A program made the translations under genes and the position numbers. This document shows positions 25,412 through 34,239 of a stretch of 64,000 nucleotides of DNA, in pieces. This DNA is from Brachybacterium vulturis (lineage in GTDB: Bacteria > Actinomycetota > Actinomycetes > Actinomycetales > Dermabacteraceae), in NCBI RefSeq assembly GCF_002407185.1, contig NZ_CP023563.1:496001-560000 (forward strand), read 5' to 3'. Position 1 is the stretch's first letter; the number at the start of each line of letters is the position of its first letter. Below the pieces are notes generated by a model. The model searched no databases. It saw only the letters and a list, made by a program, of their open reading frames with translations, and was not told the origin of the DNA.

Positions 25412-26436
25412 GCCGGCTCCCCCGCCGGCTCGACGGCGCCGCGGCCGCGCAGCGCGCCGAGCATCTCCTCGACGGTCCGGCCGTGGTTGGGGTCGCCGCC
25501 CGCGATGAGCAGGTCGATCTCCTCGCCGGTGGGCATCGCGGTGGAGCACTCCAGGCGGCTGGTGACGATCGCGCCGGCCGCGTTGCAGCGGGTCAGGATG
25601 GTCTCCAGGTCCTGCCCGACCAGCAGGCCGTGGCACAGGGAGCCGCCGAAGCTGTCCCCGGCGCCGAGGCCGTTGATCACCTGGATCAGGTTCGGGGCGA
25701 CGACCACGTGCTCGTCGCGGGTCTTGCCGAGCACGCCCTGGGGGCCCTGTTTGACGATCGCGATCTCGACGCCCGCCTCGAGCAGCGCATCGGCCGCCCG
25801 CTCGGGCTCGGTCTCGCCGACGGCGACCTCGCACTCCTCCTTGTTGCCCACGGCGACCGTGGCGAACGTCAGCGCCTCGCGGTACTGTGCGCGGGCCTCC
25901 TCGGGGTCGGACCAGAACATCGGCCGAAAGTCGAGATCGAAGACGGTGTGCGCGGTGCGGCCGCGGGCCTCGAGCGCGGCGAGGTGGGCGGAGCGGCTCG
26001 GTTCCTCGGACAGGCCGGTGCCGGAGAACCAGAACAGCGGCACCTCCCGGATCGCCTCGAGGTCCAGGTGCTCGGGGGCGACCTGGAGGTCCGGGGCGCT
26101 GGGCTGACGGTAGAAGTACAGCGGGAAGTCGTCCGGCGGGAAGATCTCGCACAGGGTGATCGGGGTGTTGAGCTCGTCGTCGGTCACCACGAAGCGGCCG
26201 GAGACGCCGAGCCGTTCCATCTCCTTGACCACGTAGCGGCCGAAGGGGTCGTCCCCCACCCCGGTGATCACGGCCGGCCGATGGCCGAGCCGGGCCGCGG
26301 CGACCGCGACATTGGTGGGGCTGCCGCCGAGGAACTTGCCGAAGCTGTGGATGTCCTCGAGCCCCTTGTCGATCTCCAAGGGGTAGATGTCCACGCCGCT
26401 GCGTCCGAACGTGATGATGTCGAGGTCTGCTGCCAT
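25408..26436 (-). CDS. iolC: 5-dehydro-2-deoxygluconokinase
   Basis: A 342-residue PfkB-type kinase that phosphorylates 2-deoxy-5-keto-gluconate. GGSPTNVAVAAARLG marks the substrate side; NGLGAGDSFGGSLCHG is the PfkB signature with the catalytic Asp; DFPLYFYRQPSAPD is typical of IolC. It is the first gene of the five-gene minus-strand operon iolC, barrel, iolB, iolG, iolR. The ATG is preceded by GGGAG. Confidence 0.92.
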   Translation of the reverse strand: MAADLDIITFGRSGVDIYPLEIDKGLEDIHSFGKFLGGSPTNVAVAAARLGHRPAVITGVGDDPFGRYVVKEMERLGVSGRFVVTDDELNTPITLCEIFPPDDFPLYFYRQPSAPDLQVAPEHLDLEAIREVPLFWFSGTGLSEEPSRSAHLAALEARGRTAHTVFDLDFRPMFWSDPEEARAQYREALTFATVAVGNKEECEVAVGETEPERAADALLEAGVEIAIVKQGPQGVLGKTRDEHVVVAPNLIQVINGLGAGDSFGGSLCHGLLVGQDLETILTRCNAAGAIVTSRLECSTAMPTGEEIDLLIAGGDPNHGRTVEEMLGALRGRGAVEPAGEPA

Positions 26437-26512
26437 GGGTCTCCCTGCCTCCCTGCGTCGAGGACCTGCCTGGGTCGAGCACCTGGGTCGGTGCCGTCGG
26501 CGGCTGCCGCTG

Positions 26513-26552
26513 TGCGCGACGGTGCGACGATCGCCATGCGCGACGGTGCGAC
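26513..26552. repeat. 16-bp direct repeat, 24-bp period
   Basis: TGCGCGACGGTGCGAC occurs twice, exactly, at 26513-26528 and 26537-26552. It lies 77 bp upstream of iolC, downstream of the operator on that side. It may be an additional regulator site or only local duplication. Confidence 0.5.
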
Positions 26553-26601
26553 AGTGCCGGGCGAGCCGACGAGTGCGGCCATGCTCCCACGCGGGGACCG
26601 C

Positions 26602-26615
26602 TTTGTCCAGACAAA
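26602..26615. promoter_or_regulatory. IolR operator 1 (iolC side)
   Basis: TTTGTCCAGACAAA is a perfect palindrome: 6-bp arms, 2-bp centre. On the minus strand it contains TGGACA, a -35 element for iolC 17 bp before GAGCAT. Binding here would block iolC transcription. Confidence 0.65.
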
Positions 26616-26730
26616 ATCGTCGAGCCTCCGCGCGTCACGACCGGCACCGAGCTCACCCGGAGCGGTGGCCAGATCCCCGGCCGTCGGGCTCACGAGCTGG
26701 TCGCACACCGTCCACTCGCCGTCGCGACAT

Positions 26731-26740
26731 TGTCTTGACA
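26731..26740. promoter_or_regulatory. IolR operator 2 (iolD side)
   Basis: TGTCTTGACA shares the TGTC-N2-GACA plan of operator 1 and includes the iolD -35 TTGACA. As I recall it, the published consensus for Corynebacterium glutamicum IolR is KGWCHTRACA, which this site fits at every position; I could not check that consensus here. Confidence 0.65.
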
Positions 26741-26763
26741 TGCCTGCGATGCCGGTCCATGCT
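26735..26763 (+). promoter_or_regulatory. iolD promoter
   Basis: TTGACA (26735-26740), 17-bp spacer, CATGCT (26758-26763). The -35 is a perfect consensus, the -10 is weak. It is embedded in operator 2 and lies 90 bp upstream of the iolD start. Confidence 0.6.
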
Positions 26764-26853
26764 GGGCCCAGAAGAACTCACCGACGAGGAGCCCTCTTCG
26801 GCGGTGCCGCTGACGTCCCGCCCCGGGCGGTGGGACTGCACAACGGAGGCAGC

Positions 26854-28782
26854 ATGAGCGAGACGTCCCCTGCCCCTGCCGGGAGCACGGTCCCTTCCGG
26901 CACCCTGCGCCTCACCGTCGCCCAGGCGCTGGTGCGGTTCCTGTCCGTCCAGTACGCCGAGCGGGACGGGATCCGCGAGCGCTTCGTCCCGGGCGCCTTC
27001 GGGATCTTCGGCCACGGGAACGTCGCGGGCGTCGGCCAGGCGCTGCTGCAGAACGCGCTGGACCCGGCCGACGGGGAAGCGCCGCTGCCCTTCCATATGG
27101 CCCGCAACGAGCAGAACATGGTGCACACGGCCGTCGCCTACGCCCGCACGAAGAACCGCCTGCAGGCCTTCGCCTGCACCGCGTCGATCGGCCCGGGCTC
27201 CACGAACATGCTCACCGGCGCGGCGCTGGCGACCGTGGACCGCATCCCGGTGCTGCTGCTGCCCAGCGACATCTTCGCCACCCGCACCGTGGACCCGGTG
27301 CTCCAGCAGCTGGAGGACGCGACCGGCGGCGACGTCTCGGTCAACGACGCCTTCCGCCCCGTCTCGCGCTTTTTCGACCGCATCTCGCGCCCCGAGCAGC
27401 TGATCCCGGCGGCCCTGCAGGCGATGCGGGTGCTCACCGATCCGGCGGAGACCGGCGCGGTGACCCTGTCCCTGCCGCAGGACGTGCAGGCCGAGGCCTT
27501 CGACTGGCCGCTGGAGTTCTTCCGCGAGCGCACCTGGCACGTGGCCCGTCCGGTCCCGGAGCCCGCCGCCCTCGAGCGCGCCGCCGAGGTGATCCGCTCC
27601 GCGAGGACGCCTGTGCTGATCGCCGGCGGCGGCGCGATCTACTCCGAGGCGAGTGCGGCGCTGGAGGCCTTCACCGACGCCACCTCGATCCCGGTGCTGG
27701 ACACCCAGGCCGGCAAGGGTGCGCTCAGCGCCGACCATCCGCTGTGCATCGGCGGCGTCGGCGCGACCGGCAACAACGCCGCCAACGACCTGGCCGCCGA
27801 GGCCGACGTGGTGATCGGCGTGGGTACCCGCTACACCGACTTCACCACCGCCTCCCACACCGCCTTCCGGAACCCCGACGTGCGGTTCGTGAACCTCAAC
27901 ATCACGGCGTTCGATGCTGCCAAGCACTCCGCGAGCATGGTGGTCACCGATGCCCGCGCCGGCCTGGACGCGCTGCGCGAGACGCTCACGGGCCACCGGG
28001 CGCCCGCCGAGCATGCCGAGCGCGCCCGTGCCCTGCGCGCGCAGTGGGAGACGCTCATCGAGCCCTGCTTCGCCCCGCACGACCAGGAGCTGCCGGCCCA
28101 GACCGAGATCTTCGGCGCGCTGAACGAGCTGATGGGCGATGAGGACATCGTCATCAATGCCGCCGGTTCCATGCCCGGTGACCTGCAGGCGCTGTGGAAG
28201 GCCCGTTCGCCGCGGCAGTACCACCTCGAGTACGGCTACTCGTGCATGGGGTACGAGCTGCCGGCCTCCCTCGGCGCGAAGCTGGCCGCTCCCGGCTCCG
28301 AGGTGGTCGCGCTCATCGGCGACGGCACCTTCCAGATGGCCCCGCAGGAGATCGCGACGATCGTCGCCGAGCGGGTGAAGGTGATCCTGGTGATCCTGCA
28401 GAACCACGGCTGGGCCTCGATCGGCTCGCTCTCCGAGTCGCACGGCAGCCAGCGCTTCGCCACCAGGTACCGCATGCGCGGCCAGGACTCCGGCCTGCTG
28501 GACGGCGGGCTGGTCCCGCTGGACATCCCCGCGAACATCCGCTCCTACGGCATCGAGGTGCAGGAGGTCTCGGACACCGCGGCCTTCCGGGAGGCCTATC
28601 GCCGCGCCGAGGCCTCCGCCGCGGCGACCGCGATCGTGGTGAACACGAACCTGTACGGCCCGAACCCGCCCGGCACCAGCTGGTGGGACGTGCCGGTCTC
28701 GGAGGTCTCGACCCTCGAGTCCACCCAGGCCGCCCGCTCCGCCTACGAGGACCAGCGGTCCCCGCAGCGTCACTATCTCTGA
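26854..28782 (+). CDS. iolD: 3D-(3,5/4)-trihydroxycyclohexane-1,2-dione hydrolase
   Basis: A 642-residue thiamine-diphosphate enzyme that opens the ring of the inositol-derived dione. The N-terminal TPP domain has the catalytic Glu in HMARNEQNMVHTA. The C-terminal TPP/Mg motif starts at about residue 488 (GDGTFQMAPQEI to ILQN). YGYSCMGYELP and NTNLYGPNPPG are IolD landmarks. ATG follows CGGAGG. It heads the plus-strand inositol operon. Confidence 0.95.
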   Translation: MSETSPAPAGSTVPSGTLRLTVAQALVRFLSVQYAERDGIRERFVPGAFGIFGHGNVAGVGQALLQNALDPADGEAPLPFHMARNEQNMVHTAVAYARTKNRLQAFACTASIGPGSTNMLTGAALATVDRIPVLLLPSDIFATRTVDPVLQQLEDATGGDVSVNDAFRPVSRFFDRISRPEQLIPAALQAMRVLTDPAETGAVTLSLPQDVQAEAFDWPLEFFRERTWHVARPVPEPAALERAAEVIRSARTPVLIAGGGAIYSEASAALEAFTDATSIPVLDTQAGKGALSADHPLCIGGVGATGNNAANDLAAEADVVIGVGTRYTDFTTASHTAFRNPDVRFVNLNITAFDAAKHSASMVVTDARAGLDALRETLTGHRAPAEHAERARALRAQWETLIEPCFAPHDQELPAQTEIFGALNELMGDEDIVINAAGSMPGDLQALWKARSPRQYHLEYGYSCMGYELPASLGAKLAAPGSEVVALIGDGTFQMAPQEIATIVAERVKVILVILQNHGWASIGSLSESHGSQRFATRYRMRGQDSGLLDGGLVPLDIPANIRSYGIEVQEVSDTAAFREAYRRAEASAAATAIVVNTNLYGPNPPGTSWWDVPVSEVSTLESTQAARSAYEDQRSPQRHYL

Positions 28783-28852
28783 CCGGCTCTAGCGCCCACC
28801 GCGATGCCGCCCTACGACTTCATCCACCTCCCGACCTGCAAGGAGAGCACCC

Positions 28853-30349
28853 ATGGGATACGACGTCCAGCACTGGATCGACGGCCGCGAAGAGACCGGC
28901 GGCGGCTCCACCCAGCCGATCATGGACCCCGCCACCGGCGCCGAGGTCGGCACCCTGCACCTGGGCGATGAGTCCACCGTGGACCGCGCCGTGCAGGTCG
29001 CCGCGGACGCGCAGAAGGAGTGGGCGAAGGTCTCGCTCGCCCGGCGCACCCAGATCCTCTACCGCATGCGGGAGCTGATGATCGAGCACACCGAGGAGAT
29101 CGCCGCGGTGATCTCCCGTGAGCACGGCAAGACCGTCGGGGATGCGAAGGGGGAGATCGCCCGCGGCCTGGAGACCCTCGAGTTCGCCACCTCCATCACC
29201 CAGGACCTCAAGGGCGGGTTCTCCCAGAACGTCTCCACCGGGGTCGACGCCCACACCCTGCGCCAGCCGCTCGGCGTGACCGTCGGGATCACCCCCTTCA
29301 ACTTCCCGGCCATGGTGCCCTTCTGGATGCACCCGGTCGCGATCGCGACCGGCAATGCGTTCATCCTCAAGCCCTCCGAGCGCGACCCGTCGGCCTCGAA
29401 CCTCGTCGCTCGGCTCTACCAGGAGGCGGGCCTGCCCGAGGGCGTCTTCCAGGTGGTCCACGGCGGCAGGATCGTGGTCGACGCGCTGTGCACCCACAAG
29501 GGCGTCTCCGCGGTGTCCTTCGTGGGCTCCACCCCGATCGCCCAGCACGTCCACCGCGTCGCCTCCGCGGCCGGCAAGCGGGTCCAGGCCCTGGGCGGGG
29601 CGAACAACCACGCCGTGGTGATGCCGGATGCGAACATCGAGTTCGCCGCCTCGCAGGTCGCCTCCGGGGCCTTCGGCTCCGCCGGCGAGCGCTGCATGGC
29701 GGTCCCGGTCGCGGTCACCGTGGGCGACGCCCACGAGGCCTTCATGACGGCGATCGCGGCCGAGGCTACGAGGCTGGTGGTGGGCCCGGGCGATGACCCG
29801 AGCACGGACATGCCGCCGCTGATCACCCCCGAGGCGCGTGAGCGGGTCATCCGCATGACCGACGAGGCCGAACAGGCCGGCGCCACCATCGTCGTGGACG
29901 GTCGCGGCCTGGTCGTCGAGGGCCACGAGAACGGCAACTTCGTGGGCCCGACCATCATCACCGACCTCGCCGCCGACCACCCCACCTACACCGAGGAGGT
30001 CTTCGGGCCGGTGCTGGTGGTCATGCACGTGAACAACTTCGACGAAGCGATCGAGCTGGTCAACTCCTCGCCCTTCGGCAACGGCACCGCGATCTTCACC
30101 GACTCCGGCCACTACGCGCGCCGCTTCGAGGACGAGGTCCAGGTGGGCATGATCGGCATCAACGTGCCGATCCCGACCCCGGTGGGCTACTACTCCTTCG
30201 GCGGCTGGAACGACTCCCTGTTCGGTGAGCACCACGCCCACGGCCCCGAGGGCGTCAGCTTCTACACCCGCCAGAAGGCCGTCACCACCCGTTGGCCCGC
30301 CCAGAACGAGAGCGTCGAGAGCTCGATGAGCTTCCCGACCCACGACTGA
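28853..30349 (+). CDS. iolA: Malonate-semialdehyde / methylmalonate-semialdehyde dehydrogenase (acylating)
   Basis: A 498-residue CoA-dependent aldehyde dehydrogenase giving acetyl-CoA from malonate semialdehyde, the last inositol step. Catalytic Cys281 is in GERCMA, and FNFPAMVPFW and KPSERDPSA are MmsA-type blocks. AAGGAGAGCACCC precedes the ATG. It lies 70 bp after iolD in the same operon. The same enzyme class also serves valine degradation (mmsA). Confidence 0.94.
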   Translation: MGYDVQHWIDGREETGGGSTQPIMDPATGAEVGTLHLGDESTVDRAVQVAADAQKEWAKVSLARRTQILYRMRELMIEHTEEIAAVISREHGKTVGDAKGEIARGLETLEFATSITQDLKGGFSQNVSTGVDAHTLRQPLGVTVGITPFNFPAMVPFWMHPVAIATGNAFILKPSERDPSASNLVARLYQEAGLPEGVFQVVHGGRIVVDALCTHKGVSAVSFVGSTPIAQHVHRVASAAGKRVQALGGANNHAVVMPDANIEFAASQVASGAFGSAGERCMAVPVAVTVGDAHEAFMTAIAAEATRLVVGPGDDPSTDMPPLITPEARERVIRMTDEAEQAGATIVVDGRGLVVEGHENGNFVGPTIITDLAADHPTYTEEVFGPVLVVMHVNNFDEAIELVNSSPFGNGTAIFTDSGHYARRFEDEVQVGMIGINVPIPTPVGYYSFGGWNDSLFGEHHAHGPEGVSFYTRQKAVTTRWPAQNESVESSMSFPTHD

Positions 30350-30434
30350 TCACACCGTCCGGTGCCGCGCGGCCCTCGGAGTGCAGTGCCCGGTGCCGCC
30401 CCTCAGTTCGCATGACCTTTGAAGGAGCAGAGCT

Positions 30435-31400
30435 ATGACCACCACCGCCGGGTTCCCGGACCCGACCGTCCGCAGCGACCGCTCCCGCAACCCCGCGGCT
30501 CCGTTCGACAAGCTCACCATCGGCGTGTGCCCGGACCAGTGGGGGGTGTGGTTCCCCGAGGACGTGCAGCAGATCCCCTGGCGCACCGCCCTCGGCGAGA
30601 TGGCCGAGGCCGGCTTCTCCGTCATGGAGACCGGTCCCTGGGGCTACTTCCCCCAGGACGCGAAGCAGCTGCAGTCCGTCATGGACGAGCACGGCTTCCG
30701 GGTCGTGGCCGGCACCGGCTGGGGCATCCTGCACAAGGAGGAGGCCTGGGCGGAGACCGAGCGCACCTTCCGCGCGATCGCCGAGACCCATGCGGCCGTC
30801 GGCGCGGAGTACATGGTGCATCTGCCGCCGATGTACCGCGACGAGAAGACCTGGGAGTTCACGGATGATCGCGAGCTCACCGGTGAGGCGTGGAAGCGGT
30901 ACGTCACCCACGCCAACGAGCTGGGCCGGATCATGAAGGAGGACTACGGGCTCACGATGGTGCTGCACCCCCACGGGGACAGCCACATCGAGACTCCCGA
31001 GGAGATCGCCCGCGTCTTCGAGGCGACGGACCCGGAGCTGGTCTCGTTCTGCCTGGATACCGGGCACATCGTGTACGGCGGCGGCGACCCGCTGCAGATG
31101 ATCGAGGAGTACCCCGAGCGGATCGGCTACGTGCACATCAAGGCGTTCGACCCGGACATCACCCGCGAGGCCCATGAGAAGGACTGGCCCTTCGGGGAGG
31201 CCGTGGCCAAGGGCGCCTCGGTCCGCCCACCGCAGGGTCTGCCGGACATGCGGGACCTGGTCGCGAAGCTCACCACCCTGGACCGTGAGCTGTACGTGAT
31301 CTGCGAGCAGGACCTCTACCCCTGCGATCCGGGCCTGCCGCTGCCCAACGCCATCGCCACCCGCGAGTTCCTGGCCGAGTGCGGCCTGGGTGTGAAGTGA
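30435..31400 (+). CDS. iolE: IolE-like xylose-isomerase-type TIM barrel protein (probable inosose dehydratase)
   Basis: A 321-residue AP-endonuclease-2/xylose-isomerase-like barrel. It carries IGVCPDQWGVWFPED near the N-terminus and metal-ligand candidates in LHPHGDSHIET, CLDTGHI, VHIKAFD and CEQDLYP. In this operon it is the only candidate for the 2-keto-myo-inositol dehydratase step. IolH and other isomerases share the fold, so the exact reaction is less certain than the family. GAAGGAG lies upstream of the ATG. Confidence 0.75.
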   Translation: MTTTAGFPDPTVRSDRSRNPAAPFDKLTIGVCPDQWGVWFPEDVQQIPWRTALGEMAEAGFSVMETGPWGYFPQDAKQLQSVMDEHGFRVVAGTGWGILHKEEAWAETERTFRAIAETHAAVGAEYMVHLPPMYRDEKTWEFTDDRELTGEAWKRYVTHANELGRIMKEDYGLTMVLHPHGDSHIETPEEIARVFEATDPELVSFCLDTGHIVYGGGDPLQMIEEYPERIGYVHIKAFDPDITREAHEKDWPFGEAVAKGASVRPPQGLPDMRDLVAKLTTLDRELYVICEQDLYPCDPGLPLPNAIATREFLAECGLGVK

Positions 31401-32623
31401 GCGCCCGGCGTGTTGAGGGGCGGACCAGGCCCGTACCGGCTCCCCGTCCCCGCGAGATCGGCATCGGCCTGGTGGGCCTGGGTTGGATGGGGCGCTTGCA
31501 CGCCACGTCCTATCAGCGCCTGCCCTCGCGCTTCCCCGAGCTCGGGATCCGTCCCCGTCTGGTGGTGGCCGCGGATCCGATCGAGGAGAACCAGCAGGCC
31601 GCGGTGGAGCAGTTCGGTGTCGAGAGGGCGGTGGCGAGCATCGAGGAGGTGCTCGCCGATCCCGAGGTCGAGGCGCTCTCGATCTGCGCGCCGAACTTCC
31701 TGCACCGTGACTTCGCCGTCGCCGCGGCCCGGGCCGGGAAGCCCTTCTGGATCGAGAAGCCGATGGGCGTCTCCGCCGCGCAGTCCCGCGAGATCCACGA
31801 CGCTGCGGCCACTGCGAGGGGCGGGGCCGGGGTCGCCACGGCCGTCGGCTTCAACTACCGCCACGCCCCGGCCGTCGCCCATCTGCGCGCGATGATCGCC
31901 GAGGGCAGGCTGGGGCGGATCACGAACGTGCGCTGCTGGCTGATCGCCGACTACGCCTCCTCCCCCGACGGCCCGCTGACCTGGCGGTACGACCGGGACA
32001 AGGGCGGCAGCGGCGTGATCGGGGACCTGCTCTCCCACGGCGCGGACCTGGTCCAGCACGTCACCGGACAGCGACTGACCGAGGTCACCGCCACCTCCGA
32101 CACCTTCATCCCCGAACGCCCGCTCCCCACGACGGTCGGAGTGGGCCACGGCGGCTTCGAGATCGGCGACGAGCGCGGTCCGGTGCAGAACGAGGACTGG
32201 GTGGCGGCGCTCGGCACCCTGTCCGGTGGCGCGCACGCCACTCTGGAGTCCTCCCGGGTGGCGCGCGGGCACCGCAGCGACTACGCGCTGGAGGTGTTCG
32301 GCACCGAGGGCTCGGCCCGCTGGTCCTTCACCCGGATGAACGAGTTCGAGGTGATGCTCGGCGAGGGCGGCACCGAGCACGGCTTCACCACGGTCCTCGC
32401 CGCCGCCGGCCATGGCGAGTACTCCCGCTTCCAGCCCAGCCCCGGCATCCCCATGAGCTTCGACGATCTCAAGACCATCGAGGCGGCCGCGTTCCTCTCC
32501 GACGTCGTCCATGGCACGCGCCTCGCTCCGAGCGCGGCCGACGGGCTCAGCGCGGCGGAGATCTGCGAGGCGGTGGTGCGCTCGGCCGCATCGCGAGCCT
32601 GGGAGAGCGTGCCGCAGACCTGA
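31397..32623 (+). CDS. Second Gfo/Idh/MocA family dehydrogenase of the inositol cluster
   Basis: A 408-residue NAD(P)-dependent dehydrogenase. The Rossmann motif is GLVGLGWMGRLH, the catalytic Lys is in WIEKPMG, and GFNYRHAPAV and GDLLSHGADL follow. I place the start at GTG 31397, overlapping the iolE stop (GTGA), so translation is coupled. It is longer than IolG and only distantly similar, and probably interconverts another inositol stereoisomer or its ketone (scyllo- or D-chiro-inositol). Substrate unproven. Confidence 0.8.
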   Translation: MSARRVEGRTRPVPAPRPREIGIGLVGLGWMGRLHATSYQRLPSRFPELGIRPRLVVAADPIEENQQAAVEQFGVERAVASIEEVLADPEVEALSICAPNFLHRDFAVAAARAGKPFWIEKPMGVSAAQSREIHDAAATARGGAGVATAVGFNYRHAPAVAHLRAMIAEGRLGRITNVRCWLIADYASSPDGPLTWRYDRDKGGSGVIGDLLSHGADLVQHVTGQRLTEVTATSDTFIPERPLPTTVGVGHGGFEIGDERGPVQNEDWVAALGTLSGGAHATLESSRVARGHRSDYALEVFGTEGSARWSFTRMNEFEVMLGEGGTEHGFTTVLAAAGHGEYSRFQPSPGIPMSFDDLKTIEAAAFLSDVVHGTRLAPSAADGLSAAEICEAVVRSAASRAWESVPQT

Positions 32624-32635
32624 CGTACATCACGT

Positions 32636-32663
32636 CCCAGACCCCCACCAGGGTGGCACTGGG
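32636..32663. terminator. Hairpin between convergent inositol operon and EEP gene
   Basis: CCCAG and CTGGG form the outer stem, CCAC and GTGG an inner stem. It lies in the 76-bp gap between convergent genes, without a T-run. Confidence 0.35.
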
Positions 32664-32699
32664 AGTTCGAGACGCTCCATCACCACGAGGCCCTCACCT

Positions 32700-33539
32700 T
32701 CAGGGCAGAGCGAGCAGCGCCTGGACGGCGGCGTGGTCGGAGGGGAAGCGGCCCTCGCCGCCGCTGGAGACGTTGATGGCCGCCCGCACTGTGGTGATGT
32801 CCTCCGAGGTGAGGATCCAGTCGATGCGCTCACCGTCCTCGACGGGTGCCCCATAGTCGGGGAAGGTGCCCCAGGCCGGGGTGAGCCGCGCTTCCGCGGT
32901 GTCCCAGGTGTCGACGATCGGTCCGTCGGTGACCAGAGTGGTGTACGCACCGGATCCGTGGGCGGCCGCGTTGAAGTCACCGGTGACGATGGCGGGCAGC
33001 GAGCCTCCGGCGAGGAGGTCGGTGAGGGCCCGGGCGCTCCTGCGCCGGGCGGACTCGGACTCGTGGTCGAAGTGGGTGTTCAGCACGGTCAGCTCACGGC
33101 GCGTGGCGAGGTCGCGCAGCTGGACTCGGACCACGATGCGGGGGACGGTGTGACCCCAGGTCGTCGAGCCGATCATCTCCGGAGTGTCCGAGAGCCAGAA
33201 CTGGTCCCAGGAGAGCGCCTCGAAGCGCTCTGCGTCATAGAAGATCGCGGCATGCTCGCCGTGGCTGCCGCCCTCGCGGCCGCAGCCGACGCGGCGATGG
33301 CCCGGCAGAGCCTCCTCGATCGCGGAGAGCTGGCCGTACAGAGCCTCCTGGACACCCAGCACCGCGGGCTGTTCACGGGTGAGCAGGCCGATGAGCGCCG
33401 GCCGACGCTCCGGCCAATGGTCGGCGTCTCCGGGCCGCGTGCCCTCATCACCGGAGCGGTCACAGCGGATGTTGATGCTCATCACGTGAACCTGCTCGGG
33501 GGTCGTGGGTCCGATCAGGGTCGGCGAGGGTCGGGACAT
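32700..33539 (-). CDS. Endonuclease/exonuclease/phosphatase (EEP) superfamily hydrolase
   Basis: A 279-residue metal-dependent phosphoesterase. Motifs in order: SINIRCD, VLGVQEA (metal Glu), NTHFDHES, GDFNAAAH and the C-terminal SDHAAV catalytic His. There is no signal peptide. Close homologues are labelled exonuclease III-like or phosphodiesterase; the family also includes inositol-phosphate phosphatases and sphingomyelinases. It follows the HAD gene by 31 bp on the same strand and so probably belongs to the mannosidase operon. AGGAG precedes the ATG. Confidence 0.85.
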   Translation of the reverse strand: MSRPSPTLIGPTTPEQVHVMSINIRCDRSGDEGTRPGDADHWPERRPALIGLLTREQPAVLGVQEALYGQLSAIEEALPGHRRVGCGREGGSHGEHAAIFYDAERFEALSWDQFWLSDTPEMIGSTTWGHTVPRIVVRVQLRDLATRRELTVLNTHFDHESESARRRSARALTDLLAGGSLPAIVTGDFNAAAHGSGAYTTLVTDGPIVDTWDTAEARLTPAWGTFPDYGAPVEDGERIDWILTSEDITTVRAAINVSSGGEGRFPSDHAAVQALLALP

Positions 33540-33570
33540 GAGCTGCTCCTGGGTGATGTCGCGGGCGGGG

Positions 33571-34239
33571 TCACAGTCGGCCGTGCAGTGCGCCGAGCGA
33601 GGTGATCACGCAGTCGGCGGGCAAGGTCGGGTCTCCGCATCCGATGACCGCCGCTCCGGCGGCACGGGCCGCGGCGACACCGGCCCGGGAGTCCTCGAGG
33701 ACGACGGTCCGGGCCGGGTCCGCGCCCAGCAGTTCCGCGGCCCGGAGAAAACCCTCCGGGTCAGGCTTGCCCCGGCGGACGTCCTCGATCGTCACCAGCA
33801 CGTCGATCATCGCTCCGAGCGGGCTGGCCGCGAGGACCGGGGCGATCATGGCGCGCAAGGTGCCGGTGGCGATCGCCGACCTCAGCCCACGGTCGTGGAG
33901 GGCGCGGACGACCTCGACGTGGGCGGCGGGGATGCGGGGCCGTTCGCGGCAGTGTCGGCCGTACTCCCCGGCGACCACGTCCAACAGCACGTCCCGGCGC
34001 CCCGTGACGGCGCGTGCGCGGAGCAGGTGCTCGGCGATGTCGATCTCGCTGAGCCCCAACAGGTCCGCGTACTCCGTGGGGCCGAGTCGTGGCAGGCCGA
34101 GGTGCTCGAGGGCGGCGCCGTAGCAGGGCTCGAGCAGGTCCTCGTCGAGGCTCAGGGTGCCGTTGAAGTCGAGCAGGACGGCGTCGGCGTCCCGGAGCAG
34201 GGCGACCGCGTGCTCCACGCCGGAGCCTTCACCACTCAT
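33571..34239 (-). CDS. HAD superfamily phosphatase with DxN motif
   Basis: A 222-residue HAD hydrolase of the beta-phosphoglucomutase-like group. Motif I reads DFNGT instead of the usual DxDGT, so the second Asp, normally the general acid/base, is replaced by Asn. Motif II is ATGT, motif III the Lys in GKPDPEGF, and motif IV VVLEDSRAG. The substitution may mean altered specificity or rate; phosphonatases also lack this Asp. It overlaps the end of the phosphodiesterase gene by 11 bp. Confidence 0.85.
   Translation of the reverse strand: MSGEGSGVEHAVALLRDADAVLLDFNGTLSLDEDLLEPCYGAALEHLGLPRLGPTEYADLLGLSEIDIAEHLLRARAVTGRRDVLLDVVAGEYGRHCRERPRIPAAHVEVVRALHDRGLRSAIATGTLRAMIAPVLAASPLGAMIDVLVTIEDVRRGKPDPEGFLRAAELLGADPARTVVLEDSRAGVAAARAAGAAVIGCGDPTLPADCVITSLGALHGRL

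Larger units (their letters stand above)
26437..26853. other. Divergent iolC/iolD promoter region
   Basis: This 417-bp gap has no gene. It holds two TGTC-N2-GACA palindromes, a promoter for iolD, a weaker one for iolC (TGGACA on the minus strand at 26609-26604) and a 16-bp direct repeat at 26513-26528 and 26537-26552. Confidence 0.7.

Noticed and set aside
26653..28773. Minus-strand open frame of 706 codons opposite iolD
   Set aside because: Antisense shadow with Arg/Gly/Val/Asp-rich sequence; iolD is unambiguous.
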